This document shows positions 1 through 12,154 of a DNA stretch of 64,000 bases, piece by piece. Below the pieces are notes generated by a model, which searched no databases, was not told where the DNA came from, and saw only the letters and a program-made list of their open reading frames with translations. Location: assembly GCA_029582265.1 (NCBI GenBank), contig CM055830.1, forward strand, positions 31,413,172 to 31,477,171, read 5' to 3'. The translations under genes and the position numbers were made by a program. Every line of letters starts with the position of its first letter. Position 1 is the first letter of the stretch. This DNA is from Zoroaster sp. YZ-2022. Taxonomy: Eukaryota > Echinodermata > Asteroidea > Forcipulatida > Zoroasteridae.

Positions 1-980
1 TGTATAAGACACTCCAGGCACTAAGTCTACCCATCATTCTACAAAAATATGACTTGAAAAGTTTTAAATTGTCGGAAATAAAGCCTTAAAATTCCGTTCA
101 CCATTCACGTTTTGTTCACAATTACACGTATGTCTCATGCATAAACGGCGCGGTATGCACAAAACTACAATTACAAAACAGTAAATAGCATCCCAGTTGC
201 ACATCTGCACGATAATTGATGACGTTTATCCTCAGCCTGTGCACACGTTCCGATGACGTTACAATGAAATGACGACATACTCTATAAATAGAATGGAATC
301 GTGCTATCTCATCATAATGATTTGGTAATTTCGGCAGGATAGGGGGAGTGATATTGTTGATCGGTGGCCCATTACTCATGCTAACTGCGTAGTGGTTTAA
401 AATAAAGGTGTATCACCTGTGATTTATCGGCAATTTTTGGAAATGTTTGGTTTTTCTTAGAACACTGATAGGCCTACTTTCCTCATAGAAAGGATAGCAA
501 ATAGGCCCCTATTTCGAAATTACTCACAAAATAGTTGTCAGAAATTTGTTTTACGGTAAAAAAAAAAGTGCCCCTAAAAATTATGACGCGCCCCACAATA
601 GATTCATTTCGGTACATATTTGTTGTAAAACCATGCTTCTCGTGATTATTTTGTATTAAATGTTTCATTTCAATTAATTTTTGCCCTTCCTAGGGTAAAC
701 TTGCAATGTTCTGATGAAAAAGAAAATGTCCGGAATTCGAAGTTGCCATCAGTGTTCCACCCTAAAGTCGTCGATTTGTGCTAGCCTGTAGAGGAATCCT
801 TGCCGACATCTCACAAGATACCCCGTCATATATATCTACCTTGAACAAGGAGTGAAAAGCCCTCAAGAGGATTCGGATTAGCTTTTAAAATTATACAAAA
901 CGTATTAATCCTAACTCCCTAGGCATTGTATTAAAACAATAAAAATCCTTCAAAATCCTCCAACTGGCTTTGTTGTCTAA
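1..980. other. AT-rich non-coding stretch, nothing recognised
   Basis: Contains only short open frames with no recognisable protein motif and no repeat shared with the rest of the window that I could see. Confidence 0.5.
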
Positions 981-1258
981 TGTGGACTTATATAGCGCAC
1001 GTATCCACCAAACTGGTGCTCAATGTGCATTACATTATTACCCCTGCTCTTCAGGCTCATAAATCATTCCTGAAACCATCTCAGCTCCCTCGGGATTATA
1101 CAGCTCAATTGCTGCCATTTCAGTACATCATGGGCTAATCAAACACAACAACCAACTCTGCCCTCACAGGTATCCATTAACCCCTGGGTGGAGAGAAGCA
1201 ATTATGGTAAAGTGTCTTGCTCAAGGACACAATCACCGTCGTCGCGGTTGGGATATTG
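981..1258 (-). mobile_element. SINE family A, truncated copy
   Basis: Starts with the family 3' end (TGTGGACTTATATAGCGCAC) and runs through the conserved TTGAGCAAGACAC block (here as its complement). The tRNA-related head is lost. Same family as 32725-33095, 35957-36320, 41852-42200, 45525-45897 and 61370-61727. Confidence 0.8.
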
Positions 1259-1334
1259 GCAAAACGCTGACACAATCAATCTACGGTATGGTGGAGGCTA
1301 CCCTAGGAAATATTGAATAAAATTAATTAAGATT

Positions 1335-1538
1335 TAATTTGCCCTACACCGACGTGTGTATAGCACAGCATAATCAGTGCTTTCCGAGTGTCTATGAAAA
1401 AAAAAATTCACCGGCGACTCGGTCGTGATTCAAACCCACAACCTCCTGCTTACTCGTGCAGACGTCTTATCTCTCGACCACCGAGCTTGCCAGATGACGA
1501 TTGGCCGGCTAGAATCCTATATAGCAGCGGGTTCCGCG
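1335..1538 (-). mobile_element. SINE family T (tRNA-headed), interrupted by a MITE
   Basis: On the minus strand it has a tRNA-like head with box-A-like TGGTCGAGAG and a GTTCGAATC-type box B, then a tail ending in CGGTGTAGGGCAAA. Its 5' flank is cut by the MITE at 1539-1814. Related copies: 2140-2312, 19446-19790, 51838-52130, 52320-52510. Confidence 0.75.
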
Positions 1539-1814
1539 ATATATACTACTCAAAACAATTTAGGGAACACCGGAATAATCTCAGTTAAAGCAAGATCATT
1601 TATTTCAGATAAACACAATGTTTCACAGAATTAATGAGAAACAACTGCACAATGAAACAGATGATAAAGGATGCATGTAGTGATTACACATTTCATGACA
1701 TGACTACTGAAAGAGAGAGGGGGTTGCAAATGAAAATCCCGGTTCATGGAACATTTCAAACCTATTTGATGTTAAAAATCCGGTGTTCCCTGAATTGTTT
1801 TGAGTAGTATATAT
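1539..1814. mobile_element. MITE with 35 bp inverted repeats, mariner-like
   Basis: Ends are inverted copies of ATATATACTACTCAAAACAA continuing to GGGAACACCGGA. A second copy lies at 30378-30653 in the opposite orientation with nearly the same interior. Insertion at a TA-rich site fits Tc1/mariner, but no transposase is encoded. Inserted in a family T SINE. Confidence 0.75.
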
Positions 1815-2139
1815 TGGTAGGTGAAATTATTTATCGTGTGATTCAGTAATTCAAAACCTATCAGTTTCTTCTGACTATTTAAGATTTTGAGAATGATTAG
1901 GTTTGTATCCATAGGCCTAATCTAATTCTCTCAAGCCGGCAGTTTGTTGTAAATTTGTTGTAAATATTATTTTAATATCTACAAACATGTTATATAATCT
2001 TGGAAAGTCCTTGAGACTTTATGACTGGCATGTACTGTACAAGTTTAATATCTGCAGATTTGACAGTGTTAGACCAAAAAAGGTCTCTGGACTTTGTTCC
2101 CGCGTATACAATGTATCACGTATTTGACTGGTTGATTTT

Positions 2140-2312
2140 AATTTTGCCCTACACCGACGTGTGTATAGAACTGTATACTCAGTGCTTTCCGAGGGTCTGT
2201 GGAAAAAAACTTCACAGGCGACTTGGGCGGAATTCGAACCCACAACCACCGAGCTTGCCCGATGTCGATTGGCTGGCTAGAATCATATAATAGCAGCGGG
2301 TGCCGCGATATT
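2140..2312 (-). mobile_element. SINE family T, copy with internal deletion
   Basis: Matches 1335-1538 but the middle of the tRNA-like head (anticodon-arm region, from TCCTGCTTACTCG to CTCTCG) is missing, so the text jumps from CCCACAACC to ACCGAGCTTGCC. Confidence 0.75.
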
Positions 2313-2547
2313 TGACTGGTTGGCAAAAAAGGGCCAAAATATAACATTTACTTTTCTTATTAACAGGACGGCACATCGGGCTGTCCTATCGGGCTGTCCA
2401 AGAAAATCATTTCTTGCGGAGATTTATATCATATTACAAATTATCTTTAAACTCTGTGTTTAAGTTCAGCTTGGCTGTTAGTAGACTTCAAATGTTCGGG
2501 GGTGAAACCATCACAAGGTGAAAAGAAGGCGATATATGATGTTATCG

Positions 2548-2646
2548 CACAATTATTTTCATCTAAAACTAGGACACCGATTCCATGCCCTCTCTGTGAA
2601 AGTCTACTCTGATTGTAACGATACTGTTGGAGTGTCCCTTTAACAA
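2548..2646. mobile_element. MITE family K, right-end fragment
   Basis: Shares CACCGATTCCATGCCCTCTC and the end GTGTCCCTTTAA with copies at 30122-30339 and 43508-43675. Confidence 0.6.
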
Positions 2647-2840
2647 CAAAAACATCTGATCAATGAGAATGCATTCACCAGTCTTGCGTCTTGAAGGTGG
2701 TTATTATTTCTGGGGAGAGAAGACAGGTTCTGGGAGTTCCAATTATCAGTTTGTCATAGGCACGCACGTGGAGCTCAGTTTTTGATAGCAGATAGTGAAA
2801 GTATACAAGTCAAACTATTGTTTGTAAAAGTATTCCTTTA

Positions 2841-3357
2841 GGGGCCGTTCACAATTATCAACATTTTCACGAGCGTACAAACCGTACGCTGGGGGGGGGG
2901 AGGGGGTTAAGGCGCCGCGTACGCTTTTTCAAAAAGTAAACATTTCGATTTGTAAAAACGGCGCGAAATACACGGCCAACGCCCAGAAAGATCGTAGGCC
3001 TCGATCTTAACCGCGGCCACCGCGGCCAATGCCGTGATGCCCTGTCGAGATTGCCGCAATGGACATGATGGAGGCAAAGTCAAATTACAGCTAAATTCTG
3101 TGTGCTGAACCATGCAAGTATTATAATACTTCTTTATCATGTTTATAATACTTCCATGGTTGAACTGACCTCGGTTTAAAATATTTGCTGCAGACTGACT
3201 GTATATTATACTTTGCCTGAATACATTACTTTTGAACACAAATCTATTGTTTGAAATCAACATTTTATTTTGTACACTTAAAGGGGGGGGGGGAGGGGGG
3301 TCTGAAAAGTGTACTCTTTGTACACTTGTGAAAATGTTGATAATTGTGAACGGCCCC
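2841..3357. mobile_element. PIF/Harbinger-type MITE
   Basis: Long terminal inverted repeats GGGGCCGTTCACAATTATCA continuing to ACATTTTCAC at both ends, flanked by the 3-base duplication TTA (2838-2840 and 3358-3360). TTA duplication with G-rich ends is typical of PIF/Harbinger. Interior holds two poly-G tracts and no transposase. Confidence 0.8.
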
Positions 3358-3360
3358 TTA

Positions 3361-4536
3361 GGCTTATTGGTAGTTTGAAATGTATGTTTCTTTTCAATCT
3401 AGCCTCTAGATAGATCTAATAAAAAAAATAACGATTGTATAAATCTTGTAAAATATTTCAGCCTACATTGTGATTCCCCCAATGAAGGCCTTTGGAGAAG
3501 TAAATACAAATAACTTCCATTCAATTTGCGACCGATCTTCGTCAGAATAATATAATTTTGGGGGGGGGGGCGCAGTGTGAATTTTGTATAATCTTGAGGG
3601 CGCTATCACTTGAGACCACCAACTAGCGAAAATTGGCAACTGGTACTCGACAAAGCTGTAATTTTGAAACGTCACTCCGGTTTACCATTATTTCACATGA
3701 TGGCGCCCTTTATTTAGATGGCTTAACGACATGCACAATTTGTCACCTACACACTTGTTAACGCACCTGGAACTGAGTGTATTTTACGAATTCGCCGAGA
3801 TTTTGAGGTTTCTATTCGTCAAAACCACCAGTAATTAATTAGTGTCGTCTGCATAAAGATAAACTGCAGCCTGGTTACTAGGTAAGGTTGACTGGGAAGT
3901 TATTTAAAAGACATGACGGACTCGGATTGTTGATTGATAACGTAAAGAAGTAATTACATGTCATTTTTTGCACTGCCAAATTGTATTTTTGTGGTACAAA
4001 TTGTAACCCCTTTTTTGTAGGTAGGCCTATAGGCCTAACGCCCAAACGCGAGTTAACACATTTGCCTATACATGTATGTGCCACACCATGTAAACGGTCC
4101 CAAAAATAGTCACAGATTATGTAGAATAATAGTTAATACTTACTCTTCAATTTAAGACCATCCACAAGATTATTGATGAGATATTTGTCCAGAAATGTGC
4201 GTGGTTTTGAGGATGACTTTTTGGTTGCGACTCGGACAGATTGCTGATTTGACCCGACTTTTGACATTTGACCCGGTTTTGAGGTCTCGTTGAAATTTCA
4301 TATTTTCGTGAGATTCTTTGATATGGGTAGAATGTCATATCCGACCGCCACTTTTTCTCATTCACTATAACCAATAATGTAATCTTACCTACCCAGTAAG
4401 GTGGAGAACATATATGGATGATGATGAACATATACTTCAAATTATTCCAGGATATTTATTTCATGAAAAATCGGGCATTTTTGGTAGACGATGACTTCCT
4501 CAGTCATGTCAGTCTGATCTTGTCAACTCCCCTGTT
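3361..4536. other. Non-coding stretch without recognised features
   Basis: Contains a G11-type tract near 3560 and short frames only. A block at about 4310-4355 (GTCATATCCGACCGCCACTT) is found inverted at 7270-7300, outside the element at 4537-7053. Confidence 0.4.
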
Positions 4537-5621
4537 CAGTCCGGGAAAACTCCAAATACGGCAACCTTGAGTTGCTGAATACGGCAACGTTTCATTATAC
4601 GGCAACGTTAACGTTGCCGCATACGGCAACTCATTCATTGAAACGCAAAAAGGGAAACGAAATATGCAAAATTGGAATAGTGAAAATCATAAAAATATGT
4701 TCTTTGGTTCCTTACCCAAATTCCTATCTGCGCACATCAAAAAGTTATCTGTGCATTTTCTTGCAAATGACTGTTTAAAACCAACACTCTAGCCCATCCG
4801 ATGATTAACGTGTGACTCCATTTTTGACGTGCAAGAATACATCCTCAATCAAGATTATTATTTTACGCATGGTTCATGAAACAAAACTTTAAACATGGTT
4901 GTTGTTCTCTAAAATATAACAATTAAAATTAAACAAATAACATTATTTATGTTAATATGAGTAAACACTTTTAAAAAAATTGTATTTTAAATATATACTA
5001 CATTGGAAATTATCAACGTCGCGGGAAAAGCTCTGGAAGCGCGGGAAACTAAAATCGACGACAACATTTATACAAACAAAACTCAATTATTGGATAAAAA
5101 TAGAAGTAAAAGAAGACATATTTTGCATTTATACATTGTGATTAAAGCCAGCACCTTTTGACAATGACAAATAGCCTTGAAGCTGACGTTGAAAGTGAGA
5201 AAGGACGGCGAAAACACAAGACATGTACCAAGAAATATATTGAGAAACCTAACCATCGCCGTTCTTGTTACCACAAACGAAGCCGCAGCGTTGCTCTGGC
5301 CGTTTAAAAACTTGTACCATAGGGACTAAATAGGGTATGAATCCCTAGGCCTACATGTATGTCCGATAATGTAATTTCATGTGCGTTTGGGCTTTTTAAC
5401 GCTTTTTATGTGATGGGGGGCTGTCGGGTGATAATTAAAGTTTTAAACCTTTGAAATACGAAAGCAAAGGAGCTTGAAATTCAGACGAGATGTAAAGTGA
5501 CACTAAGTATTGAACCTACATGGAAGTGGTGAGAAAGGCTTTGGCCGAAGACCTGGTGAATCACAATCACTCCTCACTTGGCCTGACCTAGTGACCCGAT
5601 CATTATATTAGGCTGAAGAAG

Positions 5622-5957
5622 TTGTGGCAGCACCACTTCCAAAATTCAATAAAGGGAAGGTACAAAAACACCAGTAACTTTACAAAGAATCTAATTGAAC
5701 ATTACGAAAGTCATCCACCAAAATATTATTTCCGAGTTGAATTTTGCAAATTCCATTGTCAGTTCACTTCAAGCGAGACTGACAAGTACAATAGTACACT
5801 TCTCCATTTATCCATATCAGCAGACAATGATGGCAGTGCAAATTTAAAAACAATATTTCATTTTCATCAAAGTTGTACCTTCCCTTTATCAAAGATTGTG
5901 TTCCAACCCTGTATACATTTTAAAGTTGGTTTCAGTTTTAACAGTTATAAGTTATAA
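5622..5957 (+). CDS. Unrecognised 111-residue open frame inside the 2.5 kb element
   Basis: Begins MWQHHFQNSIKGRYKN and is rich in aromatic residues, His and Ser. I recognise no domain. It could be a relic of a transposon protein or chance, since the region is AT-rich and no partner exon or conserved motif is visible. Confidence 0.2.
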   Translation: MWQHHFQNSIKGRYKNTSNFTKNLIEHYESHPPKYYFRVEFCKFHCQFTSSETDKYNSTLLHLSISADNDGSANLKTIFHFHQSCTFPLSKIVFQPCIHFKVGFSFNSYKL

Positions 5958-6754
5958 CTTTCATGAACAAAATACACAGTAATTAAACAACATTAACAAA
6001 TGATATTTTTCTTAATTTGATTTATTTAAATCTTTCTTTGTAATGACAACAAATTTATAATTTACTAAATATTTATTTTTAATAAGTACTTGATTGCAAT
6101 CACAGCTTGGTAAATAATGAGTCAAATTCAAGAGCAATATTTATTTTTATAAATATTTATATTTATTTAAATCTCTAATTTACTAAATATTTATTTTACT
6201 AAGTACGTGGTTGCAATCACAATTTAGTAAATGAATCAAATTCAAAAGCAATATTTATTAAAATGGAGAAATTATTTAAATTTTTACAGCAGATCTTTGT
6301 GATTATACAAAAATTACTAGTCCTTGTTTTTACAATCCGCCTAAATAAAACTACAAAACATTCGCTCTGTCAATACCTTACTTATAAAAATTGCTTTGTA
6401 TAATTAGCATGTGAACAAATTACTGGAATAATTGAAAATTTTCCTGAAATTCAATATTTGACAATCTTGCCTACAGAGTGCTGTATGTGTTGATTTTTAT
6501 TCTAACTTGATTTGAACCAATGGACAAAAACAAATATAAAATAAATGGTCTCGTATTTTTTTATTATAAGAGGTCCATATTTTCATTAATACAGTTGTTC
6601 ACTTTATAAGACCATGCTCTTCTGCCAAGTAGATTGCTTACACTGCTGGTAACCAAGCAATCAAGACACCAGCCCCTCTCCCCAATCCACCAGCCCCTCT
6701 CCCCAATCCACCAATTACACACATATTTCTACTGCCGCACCCTACTGGTCACAC

Positions 6755-6845
6755 CCCGCCCCAATCCCCACCCCACCCCAATCCCCACCCCAATCCCCAC
6801 CCCACCCCCCACCCCCCACCCCATCCCCCCCCACCCCACCCCACA
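6755..6845. repeat. C-rich CCCCACCC simple repeat
   Basis: About 90 bases of (CCCCACCCCAAT)-like sequence, with a duplicated CACCAGCCCCTCTCCCCAAT just before it (from about 6670). Low complexity; apparent Pro/Thr/His reading frames here are artefacts. Confidence 0.8.
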
Positions 6846-7057
6846 TTCCAAATGACCCTATCCACATTGATTTGAACAATGATTAAGATGTTTAATTAAA
6901 GACACAAAACAATAAAAACATCGGTTATTCAGTAGTTTTCTATAAATTTAAGCCCCTTAGCTGTATTTCGCGTTTACACACCGGAAGTTGCATTATTCGG
7001 CAACTGGTTGCCGTATACAGCAACGTTGCCGTATTTGGAGTTTTCCCGGACTGTGTT

Positions 7058-8196
7058 AGTGACCAACACGGCCATTGTAGATGTGCAGTGGCAACTATAA
7101 TAGGATCCTTCTATTTTCTGAAGGGAAGGATTTTTTTTAGAAAGGAAATAAAGTCCGAAAACCATCATAGTAGAAAACCAAGATAGTTTTCGCTTTCTGT
7201 ACCCCCAAAAATCGATAGAATCATTTTTTAATTGGTTAGTGGTTGCAAAAAAATCCCCCAAAACCCTTAAAAAGTGGCGGTCGGATACGACATTCTTTCC
7301 TTTGATATTTCGACAAAAGTTGAAGGGTCAATTTGTGAAGGAAGAAATGTTTTGAATGGAGGAAAAAGTATTTGACAGGTAAGAAATTGTTTCTGGCATT
7401 TTTAGTCCAAAAAATGTAAGATTTTGAAATAAAGTGTTCAAATTTATATTAAATCAACGGCCACGTTTTAGCAACACGGATTTTAACATTATCTGGATTG
7501 TTTTTGAGCAATATAAACAAAAACTGTCTGTGAAAATTATCGCGAACTCTCGCGGAAAGGGAATTTCTGGGGTCATATCAACATGGCCAATTGTTGCGTG
7601 CTGATGGCAGATATGTCATGTATGTACGCATATATGGTCTCGGAGGAATATTCAAGTTCAAGTTCAGATATTGTTACTGTTGCACAGTATTAATCCGCCC
7701 AAATGATTGATGCATTGCATGGTTATTATTTAACAGTGAAGTGTAACATTTTTAAAAACTTTTTTTCATTTAACTGGGCCTATAATGATTGGAATTAACA
7801 CTTTACTATTTTTGTTATTTTTATATTCTATGACCACAAAAACATCAAATTTAAAATAAAACACATAGTGCTCCAAGTCACTTGTTAATTTCTAATTTAT
7901 TGCTTAAATCTCACCTTTTCTAAGTTCAGCAGCCAATATCTCAAGAACTAAATGTCTTATTAGAACACAAATAACACCATTGAATTCCTCACATTAATAG
8001 CTTCAGTTAATGTATAATGTAACATATTTGTGTAATTTTTGTGAAATGAGGTACCATAAATGCTTTGATGGTCAAATTAGTGGCACACGAAGTAATGATT
8101 TTACAAAGTTTAAAAGGTCATTATCTCAAGAACCAAAAGAGATATTCAAAAACAAATTGCACAGTTGATCTTCTATCAGCTAGAGCCTCAATTTAA
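7058..8196. other. Non-coding AT-rich stretch
   Basis: No gene, tRNA or repeat family shared with the rest of the window was seen, apart from the inverted block at about 7270-7300 mentioned for 3361-4536. Confidence 0.4.
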
Positions 8197-8586
8197 CCCT
8201 CCTACACATGGAGGCCACTCCCAACCACCAAATGTCCAATATGTTGTACACATACTGTTTGTGCATATAAGCCACACTAACCCTTTTAAGTAATCTTGTA
8301 TGTGAAACTGAGGCCACAGGAGACCACTGTACAAAAAACTATCATTGGGATTTTCAGCAGTTATTTTGTAAACACAGACTCTCAAGAGTAAGCCACCACC
8401 AGCCACTGAGACTGGAACATAATAGTATGCCCCTGCAATACATCAATCACAAACCACTAAAACCAACAGACATATGAGGTATTATGTTACTATGCAGTAT
8501 AGCCATTAGGAGCCACTGCCTTCCATAGCAATGGCTTGGAGTGGCCTCAATGGTTTGTTCATAAATTTGCACTGATAGTAGGAGGG
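8197..8586. mobile_element. TTAA-flanked MITE, GGCCACT-word type
   Basis: Bounded by TTAA-CCCTCCTAC and GTAGGAGGG-TTAA. The interior repeats AGCCACT/GGCCACT and its complement about ten times (for example GGAGGCCACTCC, TAAGCCACACT, GAGGCCACAG, GGAGTGGCCTC). TTAA duplication is used by piggyBac and Kolobok elements. Sister copy at 13865-14103. Confidence 0.75.
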
Positions 8587-8911
8587 TTAATGTATAACTT
8601 TACATATTTGGAAAAATCTTTTAAAATAAGGTGTTATAACTAATCACTGGCATGATCTGATGTACATGTATGTAAGAAAGAATTGGTTTCATTTAGCCCT
8701 CCTACTTCTGGTACCTTTTTCATACAAGTTGATGCTACAAGTTGGGGTTAATCGAGTAGTAAAAAGACGCAAGTCCGATTAGCAATTATTACTCATCTAC
8801 AACACTAGTATTTGGATGGGACCGATTGTATAGTTGTAGCAACACATAAACATCGGGTAAACCCACCCATTCCTCTCTTGCCCAGAATTTTCTAGCCAGA
8901 CAGAAATTTAA

Positions 8912-9403
8912 CCCTAACCATGCAAGGGTAACTTTCTTATCACTCTGCTGAATGCAACAAGATCTATATGATCTTGTTGCACCTAGCAGTGAAGGGTTCA
9001 GTAAATTGGACTGTGGATTTTCAAGCACAGTGCTGTCTGCAACAACATTGAGACTCAGGTTATTTAGCTGCACAAGCTTTGTGCTTCTCTGCTATGGTAA
9101 TCATCATTGTCTTTTCCCTTTATCAACTTGCTTGTTACTTTTATATTTTCTGTTTTTCTTTGCTCTTTCTGTTTTCTTTATTTACATAAAAGTAACTTTC
9201 TTTGTTTCCTTCTTTATTTACATGTTAAACAATGCTAAATGCAACCAGACACAACACAGACTATTTGTTATACAAACACTGTCCAGTGCTGAATGCAACA
9301 AGATACAACAGATTGAGGCATCAGTACTGGCTGCTGAATGCAACAACGTCCATCGGAATTGTACAACTGTTGTATCCTGTTGCATTTAGCATGGTTATTA
9401 GGG
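8912..9403. mobile_element. TTAA-flanked element with GAATGCAACAAGAT words
   Basis: Ends TTAA-CCCTAACCATGC and GCATGGTTATTAGGG-TTAA. The interior has several AATGCAACAAGAT words in both orientations, including a hairpin at about 8950-8985 (GCAACAAGATC..GATCTTGTTGC). Related words recur at 9740-9775, 63290-63350 and 63890-63965. Confidence 0.65.
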
Positions 9404-9668
9404 TTAAGCAGTTTGTAATTTGGTAGGTGTTTGTGCCCAACAGCAAATTGACCTGCCCCTGGCAGGTCGGTGTTATGATTAAGGTTCATCCCTGATAGTA
9501 CACCTCATAGACCGCAAAGTAAAGCGTCTGGTCTTATCATGGGGTTACTGCCCTAAGGCCTAACAAAAAAGCCTCTGGTTTCTGGTTCGAGCTTAGCTTA
9601 AAAAGTGGTATGGCAATTTTTATTTATTTATTTATTTATTTTTTTTCCAGAAATTTTTTGAATGCACA

Positions 9669-9790
9669 TTAACCCAAACCATGCTTGGGTAACTTTCTTA
9701 CCCAAGCTGAATGCATCACCCTGAATCACCCTGAATCACCCTGAATCACCCTGCTGAATGCAACAACATACAACAGTGGTCAATGATCGA
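9669..9790. repeat. Fragment of the GCAACAAG element with a short CACCCTGAAT array
   Basis: Begins TTAACCCAAACCATGC and contains four to five copies of a 10-base CACCCTGAAT unit, then CTGAATGCAACAACATACAA. No right end seen. Confidence 0.5.
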
Positions 9791-9799
9791 GGCCTGATA

Positions 9800-10068
9800 G
9801 GTGCAACGAGATCCGTATATCCCTTCATCTCAAAATTTTCTTGAAAGAAGAGAAGTAGCCACCAAGGAAAGAAAGTGGCTTGTAATTTGTCCAAACCTCT
9901 AGTTTCTTGTTTGTGGGGATGTGGAGAGTCTGCAAATCCTCTAAAATTAAACATCCAAGCGGTTCAGGAGGCTTTGTTCTCTAGACCAAAGGGTGACCCA
10001 GGCCCGCTACCCATTTTTCAGGATTTTTTAAGTTTGTCAAATTCACACCCGTTATACTTGTACCACTG
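9800..10068 (+). mobile_element. MITE family H (hAT-like), left-truncated
   Basis: Matches the family consensus: AAGAGAAGTAGCCACCAAGG, then TTTCTTGTTTGTGGGGATGT, CTCTAGACCAAAGGG, and CCATTTTTCAGGATTTTTTA. Other copies: 12155-12420, 26195-26470, 34862-35142, 38778-39058, 56424-56750, 59118-59300, 63383-63668. Confidence 0.7.
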
Positions 10069-10094
10069 AAGTCATGAGTAAATTGTGACTCTAA

Positions 10095-10784
10095 TGCCCC
10101 AGTCACATTTTCCCTACGGCTAGGATACGGCAGCCGTAGACCCCCAAAATGGAGAGATACCTGCGGCGGCCGCAGAGGATTTGCGGGGGCCTCAGGGTGG
10201 CCTTAGGGCGTATCCCTATCTTTTACGGACCGTAGGGGTCGCCGTGAGATTATAGCGCCGCGTTATAACTTTTTTCTTTTCCAGGTTCGCCGTAGCAATT
10301 AGACACGCCGTAGCAATGCCGTAGGCGGTTCCACGTCGACTATACGTTGGCCGTACGGTGGCCTTGCATTTGCCATACGCTTGCCCTAGGGTGTTATGAC
10401 TTTTGTGGACCCCCAAAATATTTCGGCGGCCGCAGGAATCCCACGGCCACCATAGGGCAGCCTCAAGGCGGCCCTACGGTACCCGTACGGTCGCCGTAGG
10501 GTCTCCCTGCGGCGACCGTGCGGCGACCGTGGGTCTGCCTTGCTATTTGTCAAAACCCCACGGTCCGCAGGGTCGCCTTGAGGCAACCGTGCGTCATCAC
10601 TTCAAAGGCCGTACGGCAGCCGCAGGTTTTCTGTCTCCAAAAATTCTAAATACGCCGTGCGGCTACCTTTACATATGTGACTGCTGGTGTATGACACCGT
10701 GGGAATGCTGCGGCGGCCCGATAATTGCTACTGGCCGTAGATATTATAGACCCTACGGCCGCCTTGGCAAATGTGACTGGGGCA
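10095..10784. mobile_element. GC-rich PIF/Harbinger-type MITE with CCGTAGGG words
   Basis: Inverted ends TGCCCCAGTCACATTT, flanked by TAA at 10092-10094 and 10785-10787. The interior (690 bp) is saturated with CCGTAGGG, GGCCGTACGG and GCCGCAGG words in both orientations, giving a GC content far above the surroundings. No transposase. The Arg-rich frames on both strands come from these words and are not genes. Confidence 0.7.
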
Positions 10785-10804
10785 TAACTGATCATTGATT
10801 TTAC

Positions 10805-11430
10805 CCTCCTAATCTCGGTACAATTTTTTTTCCAGCGAGTTGACTGACCATTCAAAATTAGACAACTGTCTGTTTATGAATGGTGGATTAGCTGTGCAGA
10901 TAACAGTACCGTGTACAGTTTAGATGCATTCACCACACAGTACCATTTGACAACTGTCTGTTTATGAATGGTGGATTAGCTGTGTAGATAACAGTACCAC
11001 GTACAGTTTAGATGCATTCACCACACAGTACCATTTGACAACTGTCTGTTTATGAATGGTGGATTAACAGTACCATGTACAGTTTAGATGCATTCACCAC
11101 ACAGTACCATTTGACAACTGTGTGTTTATGAATGGTGGATAAGCTGTGTAGATAACAGTACCGTGTACAGTTTAGATGCATTCACCACACAGTACCATTT
11201 GACAACTGTCTGTTTATGAATGGTGGATTAGCTGTGCAGATAACAGTACCATGTACAGTTTAGATGCATTCACCACACAGTACCATTTGACAACTGTCTG
11301 TTTATGAATGGTGCATTAGCTGTGTAAATAACAGTACCGCGTACAGTTTAGATGCATTCACTACACTACCATTTGGCAAGCATTACACACAACCATTTGA
11401 ATGATATTGAATGATCAATCAACAGAAGGG
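10805..11430. mobile_element. TTAA-type element containing an 88 bp minisatellite
   Basis: Left end ACCCTCCTAATC and right end GAAGGG-TTAA resemble the other CCCTCC elements. A fragment of the same family is at 40765-40885. Confidence 0.5.
10849..11372. repeat. Minisatellite, 88 bp unit, about 6 copies
   Basis: Unit reads CCATTTGACAACTGTCTGTT, TATGAATGGTGGATTAGCTG, and on to GATGCATTCACCACACAGTA. One unit lacks the TAGCTGTGNAGA segment. Copies differ at few positions, so expansion looks recent. Confidence 0.9.
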
Positions 11431-11454
11431 TTAAAACGCCTGGAGAATAACGGC

Positions 11455-11600
11455 TTTAAAGGGACAATATCAGGACGATCAGAGCAGACTTTCAACAGGG
11501 CATGGAATCTGTGTCGTAGTTTAAGATGAACACAGTGACTGAATATTACTGACTCATTTATGCAGCAGCAACAGTAATATCACCTTATCATATGTTTGTG
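11455..11600. mobile_element. MITE family K fragment
   Basis: Begins AAAGGGACAATATC and contains CAACAGGGCATGGAATC and ATGCAGCAGCAACAGTAATA, matching 30122-30339. Confidence 0.6.
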
Positions 11601-12120
11601 CATGGTGTTGGATTTTGGCGGATTCAGGAAACTTCTTAGTGCCAAAATAGCTAGAGGGTTAGGGTTAATCTGAACTGAGTAATTGAGTATTTAACCCCCC
11701 CCCCAAAAAAAAAAACAACCTTGGAATTTAAACACAATTTTGCAAAAATAAAATAAGCCGAAGGAGACAAGAAACCAATGATATTTTGTGTTTGGACTTT
11801 GTCCACCCACCCCAGGTTTCTGTGAGTTATGTTTCAACTTGTGTTCATGTAACCACACACTGAGCACGGGCCCCTAAGTATTGATTACATGTCATGTACG
11901 TATGTGTTTATTTGAATGTCTAGATGTTGAGATAATTGATTTAATGAGATCAAGTTTTATGTACTCACTGTCTGTGTCTGCCGGGCTCAGAACCCCAGAG
12001 AAAGGAACCCCAAACAGACCCAAGGGGGTTGCTGTACAAATGTGATAATCAGATAACATTCATACTTCAAATAAGTTTTCATATCTTCAACATTAATTTA
12101 GTGTTCGGTTTTTATCAAGC
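11601..12120. other. Non-coding stretch, nothing recognised
   Basis: No coding or repeat feature supported. Confidence 0.4.
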
Positions 12121-12154
12121 GACACATGATACGTGATGGTAAGATAGCACAGGC

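Larger units (their letters stand above)
4537..7053. mobile_element. 2.5 kb DNA transposon with 29 bp inverted repeats, superfamily unknown
   Basis: Ends are CAGTCCGGGAAAACTCCAAA then TACGGCAAC at 4537-4565 and the exact complement at 7025-7053. Flanked on both sides by TGTT (4533-4536, 7054-7057), a likely 4-base target duplication. ACGGCAAC is repeated several times just inside each end, as subterminal repeats often are. Interior is AT-rich with a 111-codon unrecognised frame at 5622-5957 and a C-rich tract at 6755-6845. No transposase motif is visible. Confidence 0.75.

Noticed and set aside
8952..9389. 145-codon frame with a hydrophobic stretch
   Set aside because: Falls within a TTAA-flanked repeat element, no family resemblance, and TTT/CTT-rich DNA explains the Phe/Leu run.
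10386..10855. Overlapping Arg/Gly/Pro-rich frames
   Set aside because: Produced by CCGTAGGG/GGCCGC words of a MITE.
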